Positions 9,601-18,047 of a DNA stretch of 64,000 nt are shown here, in pieces. Source of the stretch: Pandoraea cepalis (GTDB lineage: Bacteria; Pseudomonadota; Gammaproteobacteria; Burkholderiales; Burkholderiaceae). A model generated the notes under the pieces. That model worked only from the letters and a program-made list of their open reading frames with translations, was not told the origin of the DNA and did not search any database. A program made the position numbers and the translations under genes. Each line of letters opens with the position of its first letter. Position 1 is the first letter of the stretch. Location of the stretch: contig NZ_CABPSL010000001.1 of assembly GCF_902459665.1 (NCBI RefSeq), forward strand, positions 62,001-126,000, read 5' to 3'.

Positions 9601-10059
9601 GAGCTGTAACGCCAGCGCCATGATGGCCGCTTCGAGTGCGAAGAACAGGAATGTGAAGATGGCGTAAAGAAACGACGTCACCGTCGAGCCTATGTAACCG
9701 AAGCCGGCGCCGCGCGTGAGCAGATCCATGTCGACGCCGTAGCGCGCCGCGTAATAGCTGATCGGCAGGCTCGTCAGGAAAATCAGGATCGAAACGGCGG
9801 CAATGGCCCAGAGCGCGTTGGTGAAGCCGTAATTGATGACAAGGCTACCGCCGATGGCCTCCAGCACCAGAAACGATACGCCGCCGATTGCCGTGGTCGC
9901 GACGCGTAATTCCGACCAGCGGCGAAACGAGCGCGGGGTGAAGCGCAGCGCATAGTCTTCCAGCGTTTCGTCGCCGACCCAGGCGTTGTAATCCCGCCGC
10001 ACCTTCACGATGCGCTGAGTGCTGGGCGCGCTGACTGAACTTTGGTGCATCTTGGCCAT
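6625..10059 (-). CDS. NCS1 permease - zinc-ribbon-like - hybrid histidine kinase fusion
   Basis: 1144 aa from the ATG at 10059; an ATG at 10050 is also possible. Residues about 20-490 are a complete NCS1 (purine-cytosine permease/allantoin/hydantoin type) transporter with about 12 helices (YNAWVGDETLEDYALRF, AVSILIFLTSLPISYYAARY, QLKINVTNAYAGSLAWSNFF). Residues 510-547 hold eight cysteines in CxxC pairs (RCAICEH, CSLCC, CHDRCKPH), likely metal binding. Two more helices (about 580-635) and a coiled coil lead to HisKA with the phosphorylated His694 in SHELRTPLN, then HATPase (NLIGNAIRF, DTGPGIA, GAGLGLTICR). A receiver follows with Asp980 in IIMDISMPLMDG. The last 70 residues are helical. The layout parallels CbrA-type transporter-kinases, but those carry an SSS permease. 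It sits divergent to an amide/urea operon and next to its own regulator, so a role as a uptake-linked amide sensor is inferred. Confidence 0.9.
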   Translation of the reverse strand: MAKMHQSSVSAPSTQRIVKVRRDYNAWVGDETLEDYALRFTPRSFRRWSELRVATTAIGGVSFLVLEAIGGSLVINYGFTNALWAIAAVSILIFLTSLPISYYAARYGVDMDLLTRGAGFGYIGSTVTSFLYAIFTFLFFALEAAIMALALQLYFHISLALAYVVSSLVVIPLVMFGITLINRLQSWTQPLWIVLFVLPYAAVLWHHPGMLREWTTFAGFAPQGRAFSLIAFGQASTVVFALIVQIGEQVDYLRFLPPLTTRNRKRWWLALLCAGPGWIVPGALKMLGGAFLAFVAIQNEVGVAQAAQPTQMYLVAYHILLDPAGLAGWALPAMTLFVIVSQLKINVTNAYAGSLAWSNFFARLTHSHPGRVVWLVFNVMIALLLVEIGVFEVIGKVLSLYANVAVAWIGALCADLVINKPLGYSPRHIEFKRAHLYDVNPVGLGAMLLGVVAALTARAGAFGELGEAMSMFLAFGVAFVCAPIIAIATRGKYYLARKPQSTGDARSLRCAICEHAFEPEDTAHCPAYGGTICSLCCSLDSRCHDRCKPHARFSAQADRALHCVFPRLRLGPAALRLIRYASLVLAILAVLAGVLLLIWSQSVASISAAEVGIIGSSFLKIFFSLALVGCIAAWWFVLERESRRVTEEESQRQNELLMQEIEAHQKTDEALKRASAAAESANQAKSRYVSGLSHELRTPLNSILGYAQLLMQAKEELSPTRYNAVRTIHRSGEHLLALVDGLLDVARIEAGKLQLNITKVSLTDFVSHVSSMMSPLAMEKALAFDVQVVGRIPGTVKCDQKYLGQILTNLIGNAIRFTSAGTVTLRVSHALDTLKFEVIDTGPGIAPEEMARLFLPFERGDAAHADDHGAGLGLTICRLLTHALGGSLDAHSEVGRGTHFVVKLFAPAVRSAPDVYTELAGIRGYAGSRRTILVVDDLADQRGIVVQLLTPLGFDVTEVASGPDALRWLGTHTADAIIMDISMPLMDGYETSRLIRENQLSAAPVVLLSANAFADDRERAGASGCAGYLAKPLQVNLLLDKLAQLLALEWIASEPTTTPSAARAETSAATSDAIQLALPEGVLQRIREHLDVGYVQGVVEQLDEARRVHPALSTQIETLRALAERFQLRELENELVHLPRATGA

Positions 10060-10142
10060 GAAGACGTGAAGGCGATCCGGATTGGTGCAAAAAGCGTTGG
10101 ATGTAAAGCCCAAAGCAAATTACATTCCACCGCCCCACCTGG

Positions 10143-10166
10143 GGAATACGTCAATCGACGTATTCC
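10143..10166. promoter_or_regulatory. Perfect 10-bp inverted repeat, candidate response-regulator operator
   Basis: GGAATACGTC and GACGTATTCC flank four bases (10153-10156) in the 197-bp gap between the kinase gene and urtA. Downstream, TACATT (10186-10191) would serve as a -10, putting the palindrome centre near -43, the position of a class II activator. The matching -35 (TTCCGA at 10163) is poor, fitting activator dependence. Promoter and regulator assignment are inference. Confidence 0.6.
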
Positions 10167-10256
10167 GATCGTCAAATTGGCTCCCTACATTGCGTTCAAA
10201 CCCGTGAAACCCGCCCGCCGCGCTTCTTGCACAGGGCCTATGATCAGGAGAACGTG

Positions 10257-11531
10257 ATGTCCGCAGACGATCGATTCGAAGATGACGAGCGCATGGCTTC
10301 GCCGCTGCGCAGGCGGCTGCTCGGCGGCCTTGCCGCGGCCCCGCTCATGGCGCTGGGCCTGCCGCGAACGTCGTTCGCACAGGTGCCGCCCACGGCCAAG
10401 GTAAACACCACCGGTCTCGCCGTGACCGACACCACGGTCACGGTCGGCCAGTTGCATTCGGCAACCGGCACGATGGCCATTTCCGAGACGGGCTCGATTC
10501 AGGCAGAGCGTCTTGCCATCGAGCAGATCAATGCGATGGGCGGCGTACTCGGACGTAAGATCAACATCATTCAGGAAGACGGTGCGTCCGACTGGCCGAC
10601 TTTTGCCGAGAAATCCAAGAAGCTGCTCGAGAGCGACCACGTCGCGGCCGTTTTCGGTTGCTGGACGTCGGCCTCGCGCAAGGCGGTGCTGCCGGTGTTC
10701 GAGAAGGACAACGGCTTGCTGTACTACCCGACGTTCTATGAAGGTCTGGAGCAGTCGAAGAACGTCTTCTACACCGGTCAGGAAGCCACGCAGCAGATTC
10801 TCTGGGCGCTCGACTGGGCGTCGAACACGAAGAAGGCCAAGTCGTTCTTCCTGATCGGTTCCGACTACATCTGGCCGCGCACGTCGAACAAGATCGCGCG
10901 CCGTCATATCGAGCAGCATCTTCACGCGAAGGTGGTCGGCGAAGAGTATTACCCGCTCGGCACGACCGAGTTCAATTCGCTGATGAACAAGATCAAGCTC
11001 GCGCGTCCCGACTGCATTTTCGCGACGGTGGTGGGCGGCTCGAACGTGGCGTTCTACAAGCAACTCAGGGCAGCGGGCATCACGCCCCAGAAGCAATTCC
11101 TGCTGACCCTTTCCGTCACGGAAGACGAAGTGCTGGGCATTGGGGGCGAAAACTTCGCGGGCTTCTACTCGTCGATGAAGTACTTCCAATCGCTGGATAA
11201 CGACAACAACAAAAAGTTCGTCGCCGCATTCAAGGCGCGCTACGGTGCGAAATCGGTGATCGGCGACGTGACACAGGCGGCCTACCTCGGTCCCTGGATC
11301 TGGAAGACCGCGTGTGAGCGCGCGGGCAGCTTCGACGTGAACAAGGTCGTCGCTGCCTCAGCGGGCATTGAACTGCCCAACGCACCCCAGGGCTACGCGA
11401 AGGTCGACCCGAACCATCACCTGTGGAGCCGATCGCTGATCGGCGAAGGGCAGGCGGACGGACAGTTCAAGGTCGTGGCGAGTTCGCCGGAGCCGATCCA
11501 CCCGGATCCGTTCCCGAAGGGCTACATGTAA
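10257..11531 (+). CDS. urtA: Urea/short-chain amide ABC transporter substrate-binding protein
   Basis: 424 aa. The start at 10257 follows CAGGAG; an earlier TTG frame is rejected. The N-terminus has a twin-arginine-like signal (RRRLLGGLAAAP, 18-29) with a likely cleavage after SFAQ near residue 42. The mature protein is a type I periplasmic binding protein of the UrtA/FmdD/AmiC branch (TVGQLHSATGTMAISETGS, DWPTFAEKSKKLLESDHVAA, GCWTSASRKAVLPVFE, TTEFNSLMNKI). First gene of a plus-strand operon running to 18012. UrtA and the Methylophilus FmdD amide binding protein are close relatives. Since the enzymes downstream are amidases rather than urease, formamide/acetamide is as likely a ligand as urea. 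Confidence 0.9.
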   Translation: MSADDRFEDDERMASPLRRRLLGGLAAAPLMALGLPRTSFAQVPPTAKVNTTGLAVTDTTVTVGQLHSATGTMAISETGSIQAERLAIEQINAMGGVLGRKINIIQEDGASDWPTFAEKSKKLLESDHVAAVFGCWTSASRKAVLPVFEKDNGLLYYPTFYEGLEQSKNVFYTGQEATQQILWALDWASNTKKAKSFFLIGSDYIWPRTSNKIARRHIEQHLHAKVVGEEYYPLGTTEFNSLMNKIKLARPDCIFATVVGGSNVAFYKQLRAAGITPQKQFLLTLSVTEDEVLGIGGENFAGFYSSMKYFQSLDNDNNKKFVAAFKARYGAKSVIGDVTQAAYLGPWIWKTACERAGSFDVNKVVAASAGIELPNAPQGYAKVDPNHHLWSRSLIGEGQADGQFKVVASSPEPIHPDPFPKGYM

Positions 11532-11548
11532 TCCCTCAACTCGCACAG

Positions 11549-11574
11549 GCGCGACGACCGGACGGTCGTTGCGC
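11549..11574 (+). repeat. Intercistronic hairpin after urtA
   Basis: GCGCGACGACCG and CGGTCGTTGCGC form a nearly perfect 12-bp inverted repeat (one G-U in RNA) with a two-base centre, just before the urtB ribosome site. It may protect the upstream urtA message or reduce read-through, so that the binding protein is made in excess. Inference from position. Confidence 0.5.
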
Positions 11575-11586
11575 GAGGAGCGTCAG

Positions 11587-12504
11587 ATGTCCGCCAACGA
11601 CATTCTCAATATCACGCTGATGCAAGGCTTTGCGGGACTGAGCCTGTTCAGTGTTCTGCTGCTCATGGGGCTCGGACTGGCCGTGATTTTCGGGCAGATG
11701 GGCGTCATCAACATGGCGCACGGCGAATTCATGACGATCGGCGCCTATAGCGTCTACATGTTCTCGTGGGTCACCCAGAACGTCTGGCCGATATTCGCGC
11801 CGGTGTATTTCTTCTTCGCCATCGTCGCCGCCTTCGTGCTCGCCTTTGGGGCGGGATGGCTGGCGGAATGGGCGCTGATCCGACATCTGTACCGGCGTCC
11901 GCTCGACACGTTGCTCGCCACCTGGGGCCTGAGTCTGGGTATGCAGCAAGTGTTCCGTTCAACGTTCGGACCGAAAGAAGTCAGCCCGGTGTTGCCCGAC
12001 TGGCTCATGGGGTCGTGGGAGCCGACGCCGGGTCTCGACATTCCGGTGAGCGGCATGTTCGTGATGGCGCTTGCGCTCGTCATGACGGGCGGCCTGTTGT
12101 TGGCGCTGTACCGCTCGCGCTGGGGGCTGCGTGTGCGTGCGACCGTCGCCAACCGGCCGATGGCGAACGCGGCGGGCATCAATACCCGCCGCACCGACCG
12201 GATGACATTCGCAATCGGCTGCGGCATCGCCGGCGTTGCTGGTGCGGCGTTCACGGCCATCGGGTCGACAGGGCCGACCAGCGGCTCGCTCTATATCGTC
12301 GATTCGTTCCTGGTGGTGACGTTCGGCGGCGCGGCGAGCCTGCTCGGTACGGTGGCCTCGGCCTTCGGCATTGCACAGATGCAGTCGATCAGCGAGTTTT
12401 TCCTTTCCGGTTCGATTGCCCGCGTGGCGACGCTCCTCACCGTGGTGGTCATTCTGATGCTGCGCCCGCAGGGCCTGTTCGCCTCGAAAGTCCGGCGCGC
12501 GTGA
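11587..12504 (+). CDS. urtB: Urea/amide ABC transporter permease UrtB
   Basis: 305 aa, ATG at 11587 after GCGAGGAGCG. A LivH-type permease with about eight helices: LMGLGLAVIFGQMGVINMAH near the N-terminus is the family signature, then GEFMTIGAYSVYM, and TFGGAASLLGTVASAFGIAQ with the cytoplasmic EAA-like loop. It lacks the long N-terminal extracytoplasmic domain seen in some UrtB proteins. It forms the membrane channel with UrtC and lies second in the operon after the binding protein. Confidence 0.9.
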   Translation: MSANDILNITLMQGFAGLSLFSVLLLMGLGLAVIFGQMGVINMAHGEFMTIGAYSVYMFSWVTQNVWPIFAPVYFFFAIVAAFVLAFGAGWLAEWALIRHLYRRPLDTLLATWGLSLGMQQVFRSTFGPKEVSPVLPDWLMGSWEPTPGLDIPVSGMFVMALALVMTGGLLLALYRSRWGLRVRATVANRPMANAAGINTRRTDRMTFAIGCGIAGVAGAAFTAIGSTGPTSGSLYIVDSFLVVTFGGAASLLGTVASAFGIAQMQSISEFFLSGSIARVATLLTVVVILMLRPQGLFASKVRRA

Positions 12505-12562
12505 TCCACCGGTGTGCCGGTGTCCCGGTCGTCGACCGATTCCTCTGTATGGAGAGATGTAC

Positions 12563-13747
12563 ATGGAACCCATCCAAACCTCGGCGGGCGGCGTCTCCCT
12601 CCGCTCCGAGGCTCCCGTCCCGAGCGTCGGCTGGCGCGCAACGCTGGCGCGCTTCGACGCTTCAGGCTACGCGGGCATCGTGATTCTGGCCGTGCTCATC
12701 GTCGTCGTGTTTCCGCTCGCGCTCGACGCGTTTCGCCTGAACCTCATGGGCAAGTACCTGACGTACGCATTCGTCGCCATCGGACTGGTGATCGCATGGG
12801 GTTACGGCGGCGTGCTAAGCCTCGGGCAGGGCGTCTTCTTCGGGCTTGGCGGTTATGCGATGGCCATGTTTCTCAAGCTCGAATCGTCGAGCGCCGCGGC
12901 CACGAGTACACAGACCACCCCGGGCATTCCGGACTTCATGGACTGGAATCAGCTTACCGCGCTGCCCGATATGTGGAAGCCGTTTCACTCTCTGCCGTTC
13001 TCGATTGTCGCGGTGCTTGTCGTGCCGACGGCGCTTGCCTTCGTGATCGGTTACGCCATGTTCAAACGGCGGGTCGGCGGTGTGTATTTCGCGATCATCA
13101 CGCAGGCCGTGGCGCTGATTCTGTCGGTGCTTATCATCGGCCAACAGGGATATACCGGCGGGGTGAACGGCATCACCGATCTGCGCACGCTGCTCGGCTG
13201 GGACATTCGCACGGACCACGCGAAGCTCGTTCTTTACTTCGTCAACGCGGCGTTGCTGATCGTCGCGTTGCTGGTGTGCCGGTGGGTGCAGCGCGGCAAG
13301 CTCGGTACGCTGCTGCTGGCCATGCGAGACAAGGAAGACCGCGTGCGGTTCTCGGGCTATGACGTCTCGATGTTCAAGGTGTTCTCATTCTGCTTCGCCG
13401 CGTTGCTCGCTGCGATCGGCGGCGCGATGTTCACGCTTCAGGTCGGTTTCATGTCGCCGTCGTTCGTGGGCATCGTGCCGTCCATCGAGATGGTGATTTA
13501 TGCGGCGGTCGGCGGACGTATGTCGCTTGTCGGCGCGGTGTACGGCGCGATTCTCGTCAATCTGGGCAAAAGCTGGTTCTCCGAGAGTTTCCCCAATCTC
13601 TGGCTGTATCTGATGGCGGCCATGTTCATCGGCGTGGTGATGGCCTTCCCGAACGGTCTGGCGGGGCTTTTCGAGGCGCATGTGCGCCCGCGAATTCGCC
13701 GATTTCTCGGCGCCGGCAGCGCGACAGAAAAGGAGGGAAAGGTATGA
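12563..13747 (+). CDS. urtC: Urea/amide ABC transporter permease UrtC
   Basis: 394 aa. I chose the ATG at 12563, as GGAGAG lies at correct spacing; the ATG at 12557 would be too close to it. LivM-type permease with about ten helices: LTYAFVAIGLVIAWGYGGVL, SLGQGVFFGLGGYAMAMFLK, GYTGGVNGITDLRTLLG, and LLAMRDKEDRVRFSGYDV with the ABC-coupling loop. The insertion between the second and third segments (about residues 110-160) and the length match UrtC rather than ordinary LivM. Stop overlaps the urtD start. Confidence 0.9.
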   Translation: MEPIQTSAGGVSLRSEAPVPSVGWRATLARFDASGYAGIVILAVLIVVVFPLALDAFRLNLMGKYLTYAFVAIGLVIAWGYGGVLSLGQGVFFGLGGYAMAMFLKLESSSAAATSTQTTPGIPDFMDWNQLTALPDMWKPFHSLPFSIVAVLVVPTALAFVIGYAMFKRRVGGVYFAIITQAVALILSVLIIGQQGYTGGVNGITDLRTLLGWDIRTDHAKLVLYFVNAALLIVALLVCRWVQRGKLGTLLLAMRDKEDRVRFSGYDVSMFKVFSFCFAALLAAIGGAMFTLQVGFMSPSFVGIVPSIEMVIYAAVGGRMSLVGAVYGAILVNLGKSWFSESFPNLWLYLMAAMFIGVVMAFPNGLAGLFEAHVRPRIRRFLGAGSATEKEGKV

Positions 13748-14487
13748 GCAACACCGACTTTCTTCTGGCGATAGAAGACCTCAGCGTTTCGTTCGACGGG
13801 TTCAAGGCCATCGATTCGCTGAATCTGTATCTGGAGCGGGGTGAGTTGCGCGTCGTGATCGGTCCCAACGGCGCCGGCAAGACGACGCTGCTCGATCTTA
13901 TCTGCGGCAAGACGAAGGAGACGGCGGGCAGCATCAAGTTTCGCAACGAGGAAATCACGCGACTGGCCGAGTTCAGACGCGTGCACAGGGGCATAGGCCG
14001 CAAGTTTCAGACGCCGTCGATCTACGAAAACCTGAGCGTCGCGCAAAACCTCGAAGTGTCGTTCCCGCGTGGGCGCGGCGTGTTCGGCGCGCTTTTCTAC
14101 CGCACGGATAGCGAGGTTGCGGATCGTGTCCGATCGGTTGCCGACGAGATCGGTCTGTCGGCCTCGCTCGACCTCGAAGCCGGCTTGCTCTCGCACGGAC
14201 AGAAGCAGTGGCTGGAAATTGGTATGCTTCTTATGCAGGATCCCGAACTTTTGATGCTGGATGAGCCGATTGCCGGCATGAGCGTGCGCGAGCGCGAACT
14301 GACGGCTGATCTGCTCGATCGAATCTGTCGCAACCGCTCGATGATCGTCATCGAGCACGACATGGCTTTCGTTGAGCGGATCGCGCACAAGGTCACCGTG
14401 ATGCACCAGGGAAAGATTCTCGCCGAGGGCCCGATGGCCAAGGTGCAATCCGACCCGCGTGTGATCGAAGTTTATCTCGGACACTGA
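13744..14487 (+). CDS. urtD: Urea/amide ABC transporter ATP-binding protein UrtD
   Basis: 247 aa; ATG at 13744 overlaps the urtC stop (ATGA). Walker A GPNGAGKT at 40-47, signature LSHGQKQWLEIG, Walker B LLMLDEPIAGM and switch His in VIEHDMAFV. LivG-like, with the QTPSIYENLSVAQNLE segment typical of UrtD. Pairs with UrtE to drive import by ATP hydrolysis at the inner face of the cytoplasmic membrane. Likely translationally coupled to urtC. Confidence 0.92.
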   Translation: MSNTDFLLAIEDLSVSFDGFKAIDSLNLYLERGELRVVIGPNGAGKTTLLDLICGKTKETAGSIKFRNEEITRLAEFRRVHRGIGRKFQTPSIYENLSVAQNLEVSFPRGRGVFGALFYRTDSEVADRVRSVADEIGLSASLDLEAGLLSHGQKQWLEIGMLLMQDPELLMLDEPIAGMSVRERELTADLLDRICRNRSMIVIEHDMAFVERIAHKVTVMHQGKILAEGPMAKVQSDPRVIEVYLGH

Positions 14488-14501
14488 TCGGGGGACACAT
14501 C

Positions 14502-15191
14502 ATGTTGGAAGTCGATGATCTTGTCGTCAGCTATGGCCAGAGCGAGGTGCTGCACGGCATCGGCTTTTCCGTCGCCAGCGGCGAAAGCGTTGCGGTGATG
14601 GGCCGCAACGGGATGGGAAAAACAACGTTGTTCAAGTCGTTGATCGGTATGTTGCCCGCGAATCGCGGCACCGTTCGTGTGGACGGTGTCGACGTATCGA
14701 GGGACGAGAGCTTCCGGCGCGTGTCCAAGGGAATCGGTTACGTTCCGCAGGGTCGTCAGATCTTTGCATCGCTCACCGTCGAAGAGAACATCCAGACCGG
14801 GCTCGAGAATGCGGCGAGCCAGTCCGTTCCCGACGATCTCTACGCGTTGTTTCCCGTGCTGTTCGACATGCGCCGCCGCAAGGGCGGCAATCTCTCCGGC
14901 GGACAGCAGCAACAGCTCGCCATTGCGCGCGCGCTCGCGACCAATCCCAAGGTACTGCTGCTCGACGAGCCGACCGAGGGGATTCAGCCGTCCGTCATCA
15001 AGGACATTGCCCGGGCGCTCAATCACATTCGAGCGACGCGCAACATCGCCGTCGTCGTTTCCGAGCAGGTGCTGAGTTTCGCGATGGACGTGGCGGACCG
15101 ATTGTTCGTTATCGAGGGTGGGCGCTTCGTTCATCAGAGCACGCGCGACGCCGGCGATGCCGGGCGCATACGCGAATACCTCTCCGTGTAA
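14502..15191 (+). CDS. urtE: Urea/amide ABC transporter ATP-binding protein UrtE
   Basis: 229 aa. Walker A GRNGMGKT (34-41), with the Met that characterises UrtE against the usual Ala. Signature LSGGQQQQLAIARAL, Walker B LLLDEPTEGIQPS and VVSEQVLSFAMDVADR. LivF-like second ATPase of the importer. Fourteen bases separate it from urtD. A 6-bp hairpin (GACGCC/GGCGTC, 15195-15210) lies between its stop and fmdA. Confidence 0.92.
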   Translation: MLEVDDLVVSYGQSEVLHGIGFSVASGESVAVMGRNGMGKTTLFKSLIGMLPANRGTVRVDGVDVSRDESFRRVSKGIGYVPQGRQIFASLTVEENIQTGLENAASQSVPDDLYALFPVLFDMRRRKGGNLSGGQQQQLAIARALATNPKVLLLDEPTEGIQPSVIKDIARALNHIRATRNIAVVVSEQVLSFAMDVADRLFVIEGGRFVHQSTRDAGDAGRIREYLSV

Positions 15192-15259
15192 TCCGACGCC
15201 GCGTGGCGTCATTGATCGCCGGTGTCTGGCGCCGGCATTTGAAACCAGGAGCGAATGCA

Positions 15260-16498
15260 ATGGCCGAAACTCTCATCAAGGTCGACCTGAACCAATCCGC
15301 GTACGAAAACGAGCAGGTGCACAACCGTTGGCATCCGGACATTCCGATGGCGTGCTGGGTGAATCCCGGCGACGACTTCATTCTTGAGACGTACGACTGG
15401 ACCGGTGGCTTCATCAAGAATAATGACAGCGCCGACGATGTTCGCGATATTGACCTGTCGATCGTGCATTTTCTTTCGGGGCCGGTGGGCGTGCATGGTG
15501 CGCAGCCCGGCGATTTGCTGGTCGTCGATCTGCTCGACATCGGTGCGAAGCAGGACAGTCAGTGGGGCTTCAACGGCTTCTTCTCGAAGACGAACGGCGG
15601 TGGCTTTCTGACCGATCATTTTCCGCATGCGCAGAAGTCGATCTGGGATTTCCACGGGCTTTACACGAGTTCGCGGCATATTCCGGGCGTGAATTTCGCC
15701 GGACTGATTCACCCGGGACTGATCGGCTGTCTGCCGGATCCGACATTGCTTCAGACATGGAACGAGCGCGAGGTTGGCCTGATCGCGACGGCGCCGGACC
15801 GCGTGCCGCCGCTTGCCAACCCGCCGTTCGCCGCGACGGCGCACATGGGCAAGCTGACGGGCGACGCGCGCAACAAGGCGGCCGCCGAAGGCGCGCGCAC
15901 GGTGCCGCCGCGCGAACATGGTGGGAACTGCGACATCAAGGATCTCTCGCGCGGGTCGAAGGTTTTCTTTCCGGTGTATGTCGATGGCGCAGGCCTGTCT
16001 GTGGGCGACCTTCACTTCAGTCAGGGGGACGGCGAGATCACGTTCTGCGGCGCCATCGAGATGGCGGGGTGGGTGCACATGCGTGTCAACGTGATCAAAG
16101 GCGGCATGGAAAAGTACGGCATTCGCAATCCGGTGTTCCAGCCGAGTCCCATTACGCCGGCGTACAACGACTATCTGATCTTCGAGGGTATTTCCGTCGA
16201 CGAGCAGGGCGGGCAGCACTATCTGGATGTCACGGTCGCCTATCGTCAGGCGTGCCTGAACGCCATCGAGTATCTGAAGAAGTTCGGTTACTCGGGAGCG
16301 CAGGCGTACTCGTTGCTCGGTTGTGCGCCGGTGCAGGGGCATATCAGTGGCGTGGTCGACATTCCGAATGCATGTGCGACGCTGTGGTTGCCCACGCAGA
16401 TCTTCGACTTCGACATCCGTCCGAATGCCGACGGACCGATTCGTCACGTGACGGGCAGTGTCGACATACCGTGTTCGCCGGATCTGGTGAAGGGCTGA
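15260..16498 (+). CDS. fmdA: Formamidase (acetamidase/formamidase family)
   Basis: 412 aa from the ATG at 15260, preceded by CCAGGAGCG; the codons upstream are unsupported. Full-length FmdA family: KVDLNQSAYENEQVHNRWHP at the start, GPVGVHGAQPGDLLVVDLLDI, REHGGNCDIKDLSRGSKVFF, DLHFSQGDGEITFCGAIEMA and NPVFQPSPITPAY. The conserved Asp/His/Glu set of this zinc-type amidase fold is visible in these blocks. It hydrolyses formamide to formate and ammonia; some relatives also accept acetamide. Cytoplasmic, placed directly behind its transporter. Confidence 0.92.
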   Translation: MAETLIKVDLNQSAYENEQVHNRWHPDIPMACWVNPGDDFILETYDWTGGFIKNNDSADDVRDIDLSIVHFLSGPVGVHGAQPGDLLVVDLLDIGAKQDSQWGFNGFFSKTNGGGFLTDHFPHAQKSIWDFHGLYTSSRHIPGVNFAGLIHPGLIGCLPDPTLLQTWNEREVGLIATAPDRVPPLANPPFAATAHMGKLTGDARNKAAAEGARTVPPREHGGNCDIKDLSRGSKVFFPVYVDGAGLSVGDLHFSQGDGEITFCGAIEMAGWVHMRVNVIKGGMEKYGIRNPVFQPSPITPAYNDYLIFEGISVDEQGGQHYLDVTVAYRQACLNAIEYLKKFGYSGAQAYSLLGCAPVQGHISGVVDIPNACATLWLPTQIFDFDIRPNADGPIRHVTGSVDIPCSPDLVKG

Positions 16499-16550
16499 CG
16501 CGGCGTGCGTCACGAGCATCACTCACGACATAGGACAACAGGAGGCGGAG

Positions 16551-16904
16551 ATGCCGATTTATGACTTCGAATGTGCGACGTGCGGACCGTTCGCTGTCAT
16601 GCGGCGCATGGCGGATCGCGACACGCCGTGCCATTGCCCGGATTGTGGGGGCGAGGGCACGCGCGTGATGACGGCGCCATCGCTTGCGTTGATGGGAGGT
16701 GCGAGTCGTGCGGCGCACGCCACGAACGAGCGGGCGGCACATGCCCCGCGTCATTCGGGCGACGGGCCGTCGTCGCGTCATCGACCAGGGTGCAGTTGCT
16801 GCGCCGGCGGCAAGGTGGCGCTGGCGGGGGCGAGTGGGCAGACGTCCACGGCAACGGGCGGGCTGAAGCGGCCGGCAGGACGGCCATGGATGATCAGCCA
16901 TTGA
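16551..16904 (+). CDS. fmdB: FmdB-family zinc-ribbon protein
   Basis: 117 aa, after AGGAGGCGGAG. The N-terminal zinc ribbon has CATCGPF (8-14) and CHCPDCGG (about 27-34), the FmdB layout. The rest is a low-complexity tail ending in a second cysteine group, RPGCSCCAGG. In Methylophilus, FmdB has been discussed as a regulator of formamidase; its role remains uncertain. Located between the two amidase genes of the operon, which supports a function tied to amide hydrolysis such as metal delivery or regulation. Confidence 0.85.
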   Translation: MPIYDFECATCGPFAVMRRMADRDTPCHCPDCGGEGTRVMTAPSLALMGGASRAAHATNERAAHAPRHSGDGPSSRHRPGCSCCAGGKVALAGASGQTSTATGGLKRPAGRPWMISH

Positions 16905-16977
16905 TTCTCTTGGAAGGGTTTGTTACGGCCCGGGGCCTCTGGGCCGTGCGTCGGAACCGCGAGTTTTGAAGGAGTAG

Positions 16978-18012
<1,035 letters not shown>

Positions 18013-18013
18013 G

Positions 18014-18042
18014 CGGTGGCGGGCCGCAAAGGCCCGCCACCG
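18014..18042. terminator. Bidirectional hairpin between amiE and the M81 gene
   Basis: CGGTGGCGGGCC (18014-18025) pairs perfectly over 12 bp with 18031-18042 around GCAAA, between two convergent stop codons. No T-tract on either side, so termination efficiency is uncertain. Confidence 0.65.
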
Positions 18043-18047
18043 TGTAC

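Noticed and set aside
10178-10193. Possible sigma54 promoter before urtA (TTGG...TTGC)
   Set aside because: GG and GC are separated by 11 bases, not the strict 10; one base off abolishes function in known promoters.
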